A stretch of DNA of 64,000 nucleotides from Peptoniphilus harei (GCF_900454685.1 NZ_UATM01000032.1:1674001-1738000), one strand, 5' to 3'. Shown: positions 8,564-17,657, numbered from the stretch's first letter. Translations and numbers: made by a program. The notes: generated by a model from the letters alone, not told the origin.

Positions 8564-8755
8564 ATGGCTAAAAGATGTGAAATTTGCGGAAAAGAAAAAT
8601 CATTCGGAAATAAAATTTCTTTCTCTCACTCTCGTTCTAACAGAAGCTGGTCTCCTAATATTAGAAGAGTTAAGGCTGTAGTTAATGGATCAAGAAAAAG
8701 AATTAACGTATGTACTAGATGCCTAAGATCTGGTAAAGTAGAAAGAGCTATATAA
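8564..8755 (+). CDS. rpmB: 50S ribosomal protein L28 (zinc-binding form)
   Basis: Small subunit of the 50S ribosome. The 63-residue protein reads MAKRCEICGKEKSFGNKISF with S-H-S-R-S-N-R conserved, and has two CxxC pairs (C5/C8 and C50/C53) forming the zinc-binding C+ version of L28. Start follows AAAGGAGGTG. Monocistronic between its own promoter and a terminator. Confidence 0.98.
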   Translation: MAKRCEICGKEKSFGNKISFSHSRSNRSWSPNIRRVKAVVNGSRKRINVCTRCLRSGKVERAI

Positions 8756-8757
8756 TT

Positions 8758-8787
8758 AAGGGTCTTAGTAAAGATCCTTTTTTTATT
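8758..8787 (+). terminator. rpmB terminator
   Basis: AGGGTCTT-AGTA-AAGATCCT followed by seven T residues, immediately after the rpmB stop. Confidence 0.88.
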
Positions 8788-8824
8788 TAGGACTTACATA
8801 TTCTCCCTCGGGAGACTTTATAAG

Positions 8825-8860
8825 AAAACCCCTTGAATCATAATCAAGGGGTTTTGTTTT
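8825..8860. terminator. Bidirectional terminator (folC side)
   Basis: Symmetric hairpin AAAACCCCTTGA / TCAAGGGGTTTT between the convergent ends of rpmB and folC, with T runs on both strands. Confidence 0.85.
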
Positions 8861-8866
8861 TTATAT

Positions 8867-10144
8867 TTAATTTATTTTTTCCAAAATTATTTTTCTTATA
8901 TCCTTTATGAGGTAAAGTGATCCACACCAAAGGATCATATCGCCCTCTCCTGCAAGTTCAAAAGTTTTTTCAACTGCTTCCTTCCTGTCCTCGATTGCAA
9001 AAATTTCTTTACTTGAAATTTCTTTAAATTCTTTTTCTAAGGAATCTAAATCAGTAAATCTCTCATTGTCAATTTCTGTCAAGACAATCTTATCTGCAAG
9101 TCCCTCAATCTTTTCTAAGATGTGTTTGTGGTCCTTATCCTTTAGAAGTGAGAATCCCAAAATCAATTTGTTATAGTTAAATTTCTTTATACTTTTTTCT
9201 ATTCCTTCAATGGAATCCAAGTTGTGTGATCCATCAACTACTATAAGAGGGTCTCTTGATAGACATTCTGTCCTTCCAATATTTTCTGCCTTCTTTAGTC
9301 CCTCTTTTATCTTTTCTTCGTCTAACTTATAGTCTTCTTTTAAATAATCTAAGACCATAAGGGCTAGGGCCGCATTAAAAGCTTGATGGTCTCCAATAAG
9401 AGAAATTTCTACGTCCTTATAATCTCTAAAGTTAAATTTATTTCCAAACTCGTTAGAAGAAATTATCTCTACTTCATCAAAAGAGAATTCACTAAAGCCA
9501 GAAGATTTTTCTTTTGAGATTTTCTTTAATTCTATCCTTGCTTCTTCAGCCTGAGGATAAGAAAATACCTGAGAATTTTCTTTAATAATTCCACCCTTTT
9601 CACGAGCAATTTTTTCTAAAGTGTCACCCAAGATGTTTGCATGATCAAGTGCAATGTGACAAAAAACAGGGATAGATTTTGCCATTACATTTGTCGCGTC
9701 AACTCTTCCTCCCATTCCAACTTCCATTACTGCAAAGTCTAAGTTTTTCCCTGCAAAATAAATGTAGGCAATTGAAGTTAAAATTTCAAAACCACTTACA
9801 AATATTTCTTCCTCATCAAGTTCTTCAACTTTTTCCCTAACTTGACTAGCAATCTTTGCAAAGTCATCTTCGCTTATGATTTCCCTATTGACTTCTATCT
9901 CCTCACGAATATTTGTTATATAAGGAGATGTGAACTTGCCCACTGAATAATTATTTTCTATTAAGGCATTAGTTATAAAACTTGCAACTGATCCCTTGCC
10001 ATTAGTCCCTGTAATGTGAATACTTTTTAATTTATCTTGAGGCCTATCAAAAATTTCTAAGAGAACCTTAATATTATCTGTTGTAAATTCTCCAAGAGGT
10101 ATATTTCTATTTTCAAGCCAAGCTACTGATTCTTTGTAATCCAT
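8867..10144 (-). CDS. folC: Bifunctional folylpolyglutamate/dihydrofolate synthase
   Basis: Adds glutamate to dihydropteroate and/or folates. From the chosen ATG at 10144 the 425-residue protein starts MDYKESVAWLENRNIPLGEF and has the Mur-ligase-type P-loop TGTNGKGS (45-52), the GRVDATNV motif and HALDHANILG-like HIALDHANILGDT. An upstream in-frame ATG (10198) would add 18 residues; the 10144 start has GGAAGG at good spacing and matches family N-termini. Monocistronic. Confidence 0.93.
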   Translation of the reverse strand: MDYKESVAWLENRNIPLGEFTTDNIKVLLEIFDRPQDKLKSIHITGTNGKGSVASFITNALIENNYSVGKFTSPYITNIREEIEVNREIISEDDFAKIASQVREKVEELDEEEIFVSGFEILTSIAYIYFAGKNLDFAVMEVGMGGRVDATNVMAKSIPVFCHIALDHANILGDTLEKIAREKGGIIKENSQVFSYPQAEEARIELKKISKEKSSGFSEFSFDEVEIISSNEFGNKFNFRDYKDVEISLIGDHQAFNAALALMVLDYLKEDYKLDEEKIKEGLKKAENIGRTECLSRDPLIVVDGSHNLDSIEGIEKSIKKFNYNKLILGFSLLKDKDHKHILEKIEGLADKIVLTEIDNERFTDLDSLEKEFKEISSKEIFAIEDRKEAVEKTFELAGEGDMILWCGSLYLIKDIRKIILEKIN

Positions 10145-10267
10145 GTCAACCTTCCTTTCAATAACATTGATATTATCAAAATATTTGCATCTAATCAATA
10201 ATTTATGTATCCAAAAGTCTTTCTTTGTGATAGAATGAGAAAAATATATTTATGGAGGTAAAAAAAG

Positions 10268-11575
10268 ATGAACAATGAAATTAAGACGAAAGATTTATTT
10301 ATTATTGGCTTCGCACTTTTTGCAATGTTCTTTGGAGCTGGAAACTTAATCTTTCCCCCTTACTTAGGTTTATTGTCGGGTCACCAATGGTGGATAGGAT
10401 TTTTAGGCTTTACAATCACAGACGCAGGTCTAGGCCTACTGGCAATTATCGCCCTATCAAAATATGAAGGTAACCTTAACGTCCTCGCCTCAAGAATTAA
10501 CAAGACTTTTGCAGTAATTATTTCTACAGCAATTATTTTATGTATCGGACCCTTCTTGGCAACACCAAGAACAGCCGCTACTACTTATGAGATTGCAATC
10601 TTGCCAATTTTTGGTGAGTCCTTTAACAGGTACTTATTCTCTGTTATCTTCTTCCTTATAGCTTGTCTATTAAGTATTAGACCTAGTAAGGTTGTTGACA
10701 TTGTAGGAAAGTTCCTTACTCCTTCACTTTTACTTTGTATGACAGTTTTAATCATTAAGGGAATTGTCACTCCAATTGGAGAAGTTGCAAACACAACTAT
10801 GATCGACAATGTTCTAAAGAAGGGCATCACTGATGGTTATCAAACAATGGATGCCATTGCTAGTTGTATGTTTGCTCTTGTTGTTATTGGAGCTGTTAAG
10901 TCAAGAAATTACTCATCACAAAAAGTTGAGATTAAGGCAACTATTTTATCAAGTGTCATTGCAGTAATTTTATTAGCATTAATCTACGGAGGCCTACTAT
11001 ATCTTGGAGCACAAACTTCAAGCCTTGGCATTTATGATGTAGATACAGATTCTACTCTTCTACTTGTTGACATTACAAATAGAGTACTAGGTGGCACTGG
11101 TGTTTATATCTTAGGTCTTATAACTGCACTAGCTTGCCTTACAACTGCTATTGGACTTATATCTGCAACTGGTAACTTCTTTAACGACTTGACTTTTAAC
11201 AAGATCTCTTACGAAAGAATCGTAATTATTTGTTCTGTTGTTTCATGCTTAATTTCTATGCTTGGTGTAACTCAAATTATTAAAATTTCTGCACCAATAC
11301 TTGAAGTTATTTATCCATGTGCAATGACAATTGTCCTATTGGGATTATTTAATGAAAAGATTAAGGACGACTTAGTATTTAAAGTTCCATCTATTATTTC
11401 ATTGATATTTGGATTCTTATTTGTATTACAAGGCAAAGGCCTTCTAGGTGTCTTTGGAGATAGCTTAACTAAATTACCACTTACTGAGTTTGGTCTTGGT
11501 TGGGTATGCCCAATGCTTGTTGGTCTCGTAATTGCTCTTGTAGTTTCATCTACAAGAAAAACTAAGCTAGCTTAA
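10268..11575 (+). CDS. brnQ: Branched-chain amino acid transporter (LIVCS family), copy 1
   Basis: Sodium-coupled uptake of leucine, isoleucine and valine at the cytoplasmic membrane. The 435-residue protein starts with the family signature FIIGFALFAMFFGAGNLIFP and shows about 12 hydrophobic segments, including ALACLTTAIGLISATGNFFN. Start ATG follows TGGAGG. An extended-like -10 (TGATAGAAT) lies upstream. No T-box leader precedes this copy, unlike the second brnQ at 61.2 kb, so the two transporters are probably regulated differently. Transcribed alone, ended by the hairpin at 11596-11633. Confidence 0.93.
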   Translation: MNNEIKTKDLFIIGFALFAMFFGAGNLIFPPYLGLLSGHQWWIGFLGFTITDAGLGLLAIIALSKYEGNLNVLASRINKTFAVIISTAIILCIGPFLATPRTAATTYEIAILPIFGESFNRYLFSVIFFLIACLLSIRPSKVVDIVGKFLTPSLLLCMTVLIIKGIVTPIGEVANTTMIDNVLKKGITDGYQTMDAIASCMFALVVIGAVKSRNYSSQKVEIKATILSSVIAVILLALIYGGLLYLGAQTSSLGIYDVDTDSTLLLVDITNRVLGGTGVYILGLITALACLTTAIGLISATGNFFNDLTFNKISYERIVIICSVVSCLISMLGVTQIIKISAPILEVIYPCAMTIVLLGLFNEKIKDDLVFKVPSIISLIFGFLFVLQGKGLLGVFGDSLTKLPLTEFGLGWVCPMLVGLVIALVVSSTRKTKLA

Positions 11576-11595
11576 AATTAAAAACATGCAAAAGA

Positions 11596-11637
11596 AAAAC
11601 TCTTATTACTTTTTAAGTAACAAGAGTTTTTTTATTG
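11596..11637. terminator. Bidirectional terminator between brnQ and radA
   Basis: AAAACTCTTATTACTT / AAGTAACAAGAGTTTT hairpin with T-rich flanks, between convergent brnQ (+) and radA (-). Confidence 0.85.
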
Positions 11638-11646
11638 TCTAAAATT

Positions 11647-13026
11647 TTATAAATCAAATATTTTATTTAATACTTCAGAGATATTTGACATCTTAATAAC
11701 TTTTAAGTCCTTGTAGGCTTCTTCCTTTACATTAGAATATTTTGAAACGTAAGCTTTTTTAAAGCCCATCCTCTCTGCTTCTTTGAGTCTTATATCAAGA
11801 CTTGGAACATTTTTAAGCTCTCCAGTAAGTCCCACATCGGCAATGAAGACTGAGTTAGCTTCAACAGGCTTATTTAGTGTTGACGACACAATAGAAACCA
11901 TTACAGATAGGTTTGATGCCTGCTCCTTAACTTTAATTCCACCAGTGGACTTGACCACAATGTTCTTGTCTAAAAAAGTAATTCCTGCCCTCTCTTCAAG
12001 AATTGATACAAGGGTGTTTAAGTGTTCACGCCTTACAGATTCAGAAATTCTTGATGGATAAGGAAGGAAAGACTTTGAGGCTAAGGCTTCTGTCTCAAGA
12101 ATTATTGGCCTTGTTCCTTCTCTAATGACTGAGAGTGAAGAACCTGGCACTTGTTCTGATACCGACCTCTTAGTCATAAAGTATTCTGATGGATTATCAA
12201 TTGAAATCATGCCCTTCTCTGTCATGGAGAAAAATCCAATTTCACCTGTTGACCCGTACCTATTTTTTGTAGTCATAAGTGATCTCAAGTCTTCTGATGA
12301 GTCACCGTCAATTAAGAGAACTGTATCCACCAAGTGTTCAAGACTTCTCACACCTGCAAGTTCATCTTGTTTAGTCATTTGTCCAACTAAGAAGACCATG
12401 CGAGGCTTTTCTAAGTCTTTGGCAACTTCAGTCATCTTATAGGCACACTCCATAGTTTGGGTCGGAGTTCCTGGTCTTTGTGGAAATTCATCAAGTGTAA
12501 AAGTTTGAATTGAGTCTATGATTATTAATTGTGGATCAATTTTTTCCACCTGATCAAGGACTGAGTTAAGTGAAGTTACAGAATAAACCCAAATATTGTC
12601 AGAAAGTTTATCAAGAATTCTCTCTGCCCTCATCTTAATTTGTGTTTCTGATTCTTCTCCCGATGCGTAGAGGACCCTCATCCCCTTGTTAGCAATATCA
12701 TTGGCAACTTGCATAAGAAGGGTTGACTTACCTGAGCCTGGCTTTGCAGTCAAAATACTAACAGAATCACGGACAATCCCACCGCCCATGACCCTGTTAA
12801 ATTCTTCTATACTAGTCTTAATTCTCTCATCTGAAGAAACTGCAACAGTATTTAATTTTTGTGCATCCTTTTTAACTTTTTTAGACCTAGAAGAGCTTTT
12901 GCTAGAAGATGTTTCTTCTTCCTTCTCTTCTAGGGTATTCCATGCACCACAGTTGGGACACTTCCCAAAAAATCCATGGGAAATGTAGCCACATTTATTA
13001 CATTGATAGACTGTTTTCTTTTTCAT
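11647..13026 (-). CDS. radA: DNA repair protein RadA (Sms)
   Basis: RecA-like ATPase that aids branch migration in recombinational repair. The 459-residue protein has an N-terminal zinc ribbon (C9, C12, C23, C26), Walker A TAKPGSGKST (93-102), the RadA-specific KNRYG motif in the middle, and a Lon-like C-terminal domain containing GGIKV and ADVGLTGEL. It overlaps the end of clpC by 29 bases, so it is the last gene of the CtsR operon, the usual Firmicutes order. Confidence 0.97.
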   Translation of the reverse strand: MKKKTVYQCNKCGYISHGFFGKCPNCGAWNTLEEKEEETSSSKSSSRSKKVKKDAQKLNTVAVSSDERIKTSIEEFNRVMGGGIVRDSVSILTAKPGSGKSTLLMQVANDIANKGMRVLYASGEESETQIKMRAERILDKLSDNIWVYSVTSLNSVLDQVEKIDPQLIIIDSIQTFTLDEFPQRPGTPTQTMECAYKMTEVAKDLEKPRMVFLVGQMTKQDELAGVRSLEHLVDTVLLIDGDSSEDLRSLMTTKNRYGSTGEIGFFSMTEKGMISIDNPSEYFMTKRSVSEQVPGSSLSVIREGTRPIILETEALASKSFLPYPSRISESVRREHLNTLVSILEERAGITFLDKNIVVKSTGGIKVKEQASNLSVMVSIVSSTLNKPVEANSVFIADVGLTGELKNVPSLDIRLKEAERMGFKKAYVSKYSNVKEEAYKDLKVIKMSNISEVLNKIFDL

Positions 13027-15463
13027 CTTTCGCCTTTTTTGTCTTCTTTACTTTTTTTATTTGAACCTTCTTGTATTTAACATCTACAGAGATTTCATCG
13101 CCATCTTTGATATTTCCATCTAAGAATTCGTCTGCAATTTTATCTTCAATGAGTTTTGTAATTGTTCTTTGTAGTGGCCTTGCACCAAAGACCTTGTCAT
13201 AACCTTCTTCAACAAGGAAGTTGATAAGTTTATTTGTGTATGTTGCCTTGATTCCCATATCTTCTAGTCTAAGGTTTAGACTATCAAGCATGTTCTTAAC
13301 AATGTCTTTGATCTCAGATTTTTCAAGAGCCTTAAAGATTACAACATCATCAACCCTATTTAAAAATTCAGGCTTAAACATATCTTTTAAAGACTGGTCT
13401 ATAATGGACTTCATGTTTTCAAATTCACTTTTCTTTGCAGATTCTTCTGAAGTTGAGAAGCCTAGCACTGAATTCTTGGCAAGGAGGTTTGCTCCAGCAT
13501 TTGAAGTCATAATTATAACTGTGTCTTTAAAGTTAACAGTCCTACCCTTGGAGTCAGTTAATCTTCCTTCATCAAGAATTTGTAAAAGAATGTTAAATAT
13601 ATCTGGATGAGCCTTTTCAATTTCATCTAAGAGAATTACTGAATAAGGATTTGTCCTAACAGCTTCTGTTAGCTCGCCACCTTCATCGTAACCAACATAT
13701 CCTGGAGGTGAACCCACAAGTCTTGATACAGTGAATTTCTCCATGTATTCTGACATATCAAACCTAATCATGTTTTCTTCTTTACCAAATAAGTTTTTAG
13801 CAAGACTCTTTGCAAGATAAGTCTTACCAACACCAGTTGGTCCAACGAAGATAAAGGAACCTATTGGCTTGTTTGGATCCTTAAGGCCAATCCTTGACCT
13901 CTTTATGGCCTTGGCAAGGGCCTTGACAGCTTGGTCTTGTCCCTTGACATCTTCTTTTAGTTTTATATCAAGATCTCTTAATTTTTCAGTCTCTTCTTCT
14001 GTCATTTCAGTAACAGGAACCTTGGACCAGTCAGATACAATATCGGCTATAAGTTCTGGAGAAACTTCCTTCTTTGCTTCTTTTTCTTTAAAGGCAGCCC
14101 TCTTCTTTTCAAGCTCTTCTTCCACTCTTTTTTGTTCATCACGTAGATTTGCAGCAAGTTCATAGTCTTGGTCCTTTACTGCCTTGTTTTTCTTTTCTTC
14201 TATGTCTTCAAGGTCAAGCTTATATTTTTCTTCAAACTCTGGCACCTTATAAGATTCTATCTTTAATTTTGAACTTGCCTCATCAATTAAATCAATTGCC
14301 TTGTCTGGTAAGAACCTGTCGTTTAAATACCTGTCAGAATATTTTACAGCAGCTTCAATACTTTCGTCAGGTATTATGACATGGTGGTGATCTTCATAAA
14401 TATTTTTAAGACCTTCTATTATTTTGATTGAATCTTCCACACTTGGTTCATCAACCATTATTGGCATAAGTCTTCTTTCAAAAGCAGAGTCTTTTTCAAT
14501 TTTTTGCCTGTATTCTGTAATAGTTGTTGCCCCAATAATTTGTAGGACTGACTTTGTAAGCATAGGCTTTAGAATATTTGAAGCATCAAGAGATCCTTCA
14601 GCAGATCCTGCACCAATTATAACGTGCATTTCATCAATGAATAAAATAATATTTTTATTCTTGCTTGCCTCATTAGTTACATTTTTTAATCTCTCTTCAA
14701 AGTCTCCTCTGTATTTTGCACCAGCAATAAGTTGAGAAATATCAAGAGTTAGAATAATTTTATCCTTCATAATTTCTGGAACATTACCTGCAACAATTTC
14801 TGCAGCAAGTCCTTCAGCTATGGCAGTTTTACCAACACCTGGTTCTCCAATTAGGACTGGGTTGTTTTTTGTCCTTCTTGATAGAACTTGGATTACTCTT
14901 TTTATTTCCTTTTCTCTTCCAATAACTGGGTCAATTTTTCCTTCTTCAGCCTTTTTATTTAAATTAGTAGTATATTTTTCTAGGGCTTCAGAAGAACCTT
15001 CGCTGCCCTCTTCATAGTCCTCATAGTCTTCCATATTATTTACAATATCATTCTCAAGACTCATTACGTCAATGCCCAGTCTTTTTAAAACTAAGATAGC
15101 AACTCCTTGGCCTTCTCTTAGGATTCCAAGTAAAAGGTGGTCAGTTGACACTGTGTTCTCACCCATTTCCCTTGAAACTTCAAAAGCAAGTTCAAAAATC
15201 CTCTTTGTCCTAGGTGTGTAAGCAATGCTTGACACCACTGGACCTTGGCCCTGACTTACTATATCCATAGTTGTTTCCTTGGCCTTTTTGTAATCTACCC
15301 CAAGCTTTGAAAGTATGTGGGCTCCTGCATCTGTTCCTTCTCGCAAAATTCCAAGAAGTATATGCTCTGACCCTATATATGAATGTCTTTGTTCTCTTGC
15401 CTCTTGTTGGGCAAAGAGAATGGCTTTTTGTGATTTTTCACTAAATCTTCCAAACATACTCAT
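12998..15463 (-). CDS. clpC: Clp protease ATPase subunit ClpC
   Basis: AAA+ unfoldase that feeds substrates to ClpP; central to heat-shock proteolysis. The 821-residue protein has two Clp N-repeats (about 1-150), D1 Walker A GEPGVGKT (206-213), a middle domain carrying a UVR-like helix (about 412-460), D2 Walker A GPTGVGKT (541-548), and the ClpP-docking loop VLGFS (666-670). ATG follows AAGGAGG. Fourth gene of ctsR-mcsA-mcsB-clpC-radA, overlapping mcsB by 4 bases. Regulated by CtsR through the operators upstream of ctsR. Confidence 0.97.
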   Translation of the reverse strand: MSMFGRFSEKSQKAILFAQQEAREQRHSYIGSEHILLGILREGTDAGAHILSKLGVDYKKAKETTMDIVSQGQGPVVSSIAYTPRTKRIFELAFEVSREMGENTVSTDHLLLGILREGQGVAILVLKRLGIDVMSLENDIVNNMEDYEDYEEGSEGSSEALEKYTTNLNKKAEEGKIDPVIGREKEIKRVIQVLSRRTKNNPVLIGEPGVGKTAIAEGLAAEIVAGNVPEIMKDKIILTLDISQLIAGAKYRGDFEERLKNVTNEASKNKNIILFIDEMHVIIGAGSAEGSLDASNILKPMLTKSVLQIIGATTITEYRQKIEKDSAFERRLMPIMVDEPSVEDSIKIIEGLKNIYEDHHHVIIPDESIEAAVKYSDRYLNDRFLPDKAIDLIDEASSKLKIESYKVPEFEEKYKLDLEDIEEKKNKAVKDQDYELAANLRDEQKRVEEELEKKRAAFKEKEAKKEVSPELIADIVSDWSKVPVTEMTEEETEKLRDLDIKLKEDVKGQDQAVKALAKAIKRSRIGLKDPNKPIGSFIFVGPTGVGKTYLAKSLAKNLFGKEENMIRFDMSEYMEKFTVSRLVGSPPGYVGYDEGGELTEAVRTNPYSVILLDEIEKAHPDIFNILLQILDEGRLTDSKGRTVNFKDTVIIMTSNAGANLLAKNSVLGFSTSEESAKKSEFENMKSIIDQSLKDMFKPEFLNRVDDVVIFKALEKSEIKDIVKNMLDSLNLRLEDMGIKATYTNKLINFLVEEGYDKVFGARPLQRTITKLIEDKIADEFLDGNIKDGDEISVDVKYKKVQIKKVKKTKKAKDEKENSLSM

Positions 15464-16440
15464 TTGAAAACCTCCTTCATGAGAGCTCTCGACTTGTTGG
15501 CCCTTAAAATATCTCTTGACTTAAGGTCCAAGATTGAGCCTCTCTCAATTTGTAAGTGTCCATTTCTAAGCTTCATGATTTCCTTGTAAAAGTCAAAATC
15601 CCTATTTGGCTTTAAGATTGAAAGCTCAATCCCCAGGTTAATCATGCTCATGGACTGCATCATCTCTTCTTCCGATAGTAGCCTTGCATTGGCAAGTAGG
15701 CCGTAGGACCTGTTTACCATGTCTTCAAGGCTTATAATATTATCTAAATAAAGTTTTTTTCTATTTTCCCTTTCAACATCAGCAATCTCGTCGCTAATAA
15801 GTTTTAATTTTTCTAAATAAGAATCTTCGTCTTCTGTAAGTGTAGACTCAAAAGAAAGTGTATAAATACTTGCCATGGCTTTCTCGGACCTGCCCCTATA
15901 AGAACCTAGGGTGTAGCCAAGCCTTGATAGGCCCTTGGCAATTTCACTTATGCCAAAATAATTTAGGGCTGGCAAGTATAAAAATGCAATAGGTTTAAAA
16001 CCAGTTCCTGCATTAAAAACCCTTGAAGTCAAATATCCATACTCTGGACTAAAGGCAAAATCTACTTTTTCTTCAAGCTTTTCTTCCAAGTCATAAATTT
16101 CCTTATAAAGTTCGTCAAGAGACTTAGTCCTTGAAAAGTTTGAAAGCTCAAGGTGTTCGCTTGAATTTATTAAAATATCTGGCTCTTCAACCTTTTGATA
16201 AAACCCAATATTTTTCTTCTCAAGAAAGCTCTTGCCAAGCCTTCCCTCTTCCAAGTATTTTAACTTTTTTAAGGAAGACATGTTTTCTATATCGACTTTT
16301 TCATAACCCATTTCTCTTATTATTGGGTCAAGGAAGTCTATATTTTCTCTTAATTCTTCGTCATACATAGTGTTGACAAAGTTCTTCCCGTCAATGTTTC
16401 TATATAATTTTATCTTGTTTCCTAAAATAATATTAGACAT
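15460..16440 (-). CDS. mcsB: McsB-like protein, probably kinase-inactive
   Basis: By position (between mcsA and clpC) and fold this is the protein-arginine kinase adaptor McsB. The 326-residue protein aligns with McsB around GYLTSRVFNAGTG, FLYLPAL, RSYGLLANARLLSEEEM and a C-terminal SRDILRANKSR. Compared with my memory of the phosphagen-kinase consensus, key residues are gone: the invariant Cys of xxCPTNxGTG is R140, the NEEDH glutamates are S93-S94, the N-terminal SSRIRLARN is GNKIKLYRN, and RGxYGE is altered. The C-terminal RDxxRA pocket that binds phosphoarginine seems kept. Start chosen at 16440 with AGGAAG spacing. Likely an adaptor or pArg sensor rather than a kinase. Confidence 0.85.
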   Translation of the reverse strand: MSNIILGNKIKLYRNIDGKNFVNTMYDEELRENIDFLDPIIREMGYEKVDIENMSSLKKLKYLEEGRLGKSFLEKKNIGFYQKVEEPDILINSSEHLELSNFSRTKSLDELYKEIYDLEEKLEEKVDFAFSPEYGYLTSRVFNAGTGFKPIAFLYLPALNYFGISEIAKGLSRLGYTLGSYRGRSEKAMASIYTLSFESTLTEDEDSYLEKLKLISDEIADVERENRKKLYLDNIISLEDMVNRSYGLLANARLLSEEEMMQSMSMINLGIELSILKPNRDFDFYKEIMKLRNGHLQIERGSILDLKSRDILRANKSRALMKEVFK

Positions 16441-16945
16441 TGGCATCTTCCTTTAAAGTTTTTATCTCATCTCTAATTTCTGCTGCCTTTTCATATTCCT
16501 CTAGGCTAATAGCAAGATCAAGCTTTTCCCTTAGATCCTCTAGCTTCCTATTGTAGTAAATATAAGATTCTGAGTTTTTAGGAATTTTTCCCCTGTATTT
16601 TAAATTTATATTTAAAGCCTTTAGATAGGCCTTAATTTCATTTCCAAAGGAATCATAACACTTTGGACAACCTAGGACTCCTGTGTTCTTAAGTTCTCTA
16701 AAACTCCTACCACAGTATTCACACCTAATGTCATCTTTTTCATCCTTTGATGAGTTGGCGGTAAACTTGAAAATATTTTTTAGGGCATTTTCAAGTTGAG
16801 GAATTATATTTTGATAGCCCTGAAATTCTTTTTTAAATTTTTCTTCAGCACAAACTTGACAAAGATGAACTTCTTCAACTTCATCATTGTTTATTCTTGT
16901 GTAAGAAATTATTGATTCCCTTTCTTTACAGTTATCGCACAACAT
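16433..16945 (-). CDS. mcsA: McsA, zinc-binding activator of McsB
   Basis: Adaptor that stimulates McsB and links it to CtsR and ClpC. The 170-residue protein has CxxC pairs at C3/C6 and C29/C32, a second zinc site CEYC...CPKC about 75-96, and a C-terminal UVR-type helix pair (LDLAISLEEYEKAAEIRDEI). ATG follows GGGAGG-like sequence 12 bp after the ctsR stop, and its end overlaps mcsB. Confidence 0.93.
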   Translation of the reverse strand: MLCDNCKERESIISYTRINNDEVEEVHLCQVCAEEKFKKEFQGYQNIIPQLENALKNIFKFTANSSKDEKDDIRCEYCGRSFRELKNTGVLGCPKCYDSFGNEIKAYLKALNINLKYRGKIPKNSESYIYYNRKLEDLREKLDLAISLEEYEKAAEIRDEIKTLKEDANV

Positions 16946-16956
16946 CTTCTTCCCTC

Positions 16957-17409
16957 CTAGCTGAAAATAACGAGGAGCATATTCTTTAACAAATCTGCCC
17001 TCAGTTCATTTCTATTTTCACATTGACTTAGGGACCTGTCGGACAGGCTCACCTTCATGAGTTCCATCTCCCTCTCAGTCAACTTATTTAATCTAACAAG
17101 CTCTTCTATTAGGTCGTCTGAATTATTTTTTGTAATAGAGTCGCCTATAAAATCTAAAAATCTTTCTAGTATATCTTCATCATCTTCTAATTTAACCTTA
17201 ACAATTCTAATGTAGCCACCGCCACCACGTCTCGACTCAACATAGTAACCCTTAAAGGGTGTGAACCTAGTTGTCAAAACATAATTTATCTGTGAAGGTG
17301 CACAATTAAATTGGTCTGAAATTTTTGATCTTTGTATTTCAACAACTCCACCTGATTCAAATATTAATTCATTTAAAAATTCTTCAATGGAATTGGATAA
17401 TTTTGCCAT
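16957..17409 (-). CDS. ctsR: Transcriptional repressor CtsR
   Basis: Heat-labile repressor of clp genes. The 150-residue protein has the winged-helix DNA-binding half (SNSIEEFLNELIFESGGVVE, then INYVLTTRFTPFKGYYVESR) with the glycine-rich wing RGGGGYIRI (61-69) that senses temperature, and a C-terminal helical dimer domain. Leads the heat-shock operon. Two operator-like tandem heptads lie 13 to 62 bp upstream of its start, suggesting autoregulation. Confidence 0.96.
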   Translation of the reverse strand: MAKLSNSIEEFLNELIFESGGVVEIQRSKISDQFNCAPSQINYVLTTRFTPFKGYYVESRRGGGGYIRIVKVKLEDDEDILERFLDFIGDSITKNNSDDLIEELVRLNKLTEREMELMKVSLSDRSLSQCENRNELRADLLKNMLLVIFS

Positions 17410-17421
17410 AAAATCATTTCC

Positions 17422-17438
17422 TTTGACTATCTTTGTCT
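17422..17438 (-). promoter_or_regulatory. CtsR operator, start-proximal
   Basis: On the minus strand AGACAAA-GAT-AGTCAAA matches the tandem CtsR box RGTCAAA-N3-RGTCAAA in 6/7 and 7/7 positions. It lies between the promoter and the ctsR start. Confidence 0.8.
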
Positions 17439-17442
17439 TTTA

Positions 17443-17494
17443 AGTCAGAATAAATCTGACTATCTTTTACTATCTCTAGTTTAATATAAACTAG
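17443..17494 (-). promoter_or_regulatory. Two inverted repeats in the ctsR promoter region
   Basis: AGTCAGA-N5-TCTGACT (17443-17461) overlaps the distal CtsR heptad. A perfect 8+3+8 palindrome, ctagtttaatataaactag (17476-17494), covers the likely -10 region and could be a second regulator's operator. A TTTACA about 10 bp further upstream is a possible -35. Confidence 0.5.
17455..17471 (-). promoter_or_regulatory. CtsR operator, distal
   Basis: On the minus strand AGTAAAA-GAT-AGTCAGA matches the tandem heptad consensus in 6/7 and 6/7 positions, with the same GAT spacer as the proximal copy. Confidence 0.75.
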
Positions 17495-17601
17495 GACTTT
17501 TGTAAAGTATTTAGTTTCGTTACCTTTTAAGTTAAGCTTATATATTTTTGTTGTTTTTTAAAGAATTGTTTCATATAAATAATAAATTTTTTTCAAATGA
17601 A

Positions 17602-17640
17602 AATATCTGTTGGGATTCAACTCACCAACAGATATTTTTA
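17602..17640 (-). terminator. Rho-independent terminator
   Basis: Hairpin ATATCTGTTGG / CCAACAGATAT with a T-rich tail, just after the stop of the small anchored protein at 17658. Confidence 0.75.
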
Positions 17641-17657
17641 GCTATTTAATTCTTTTT

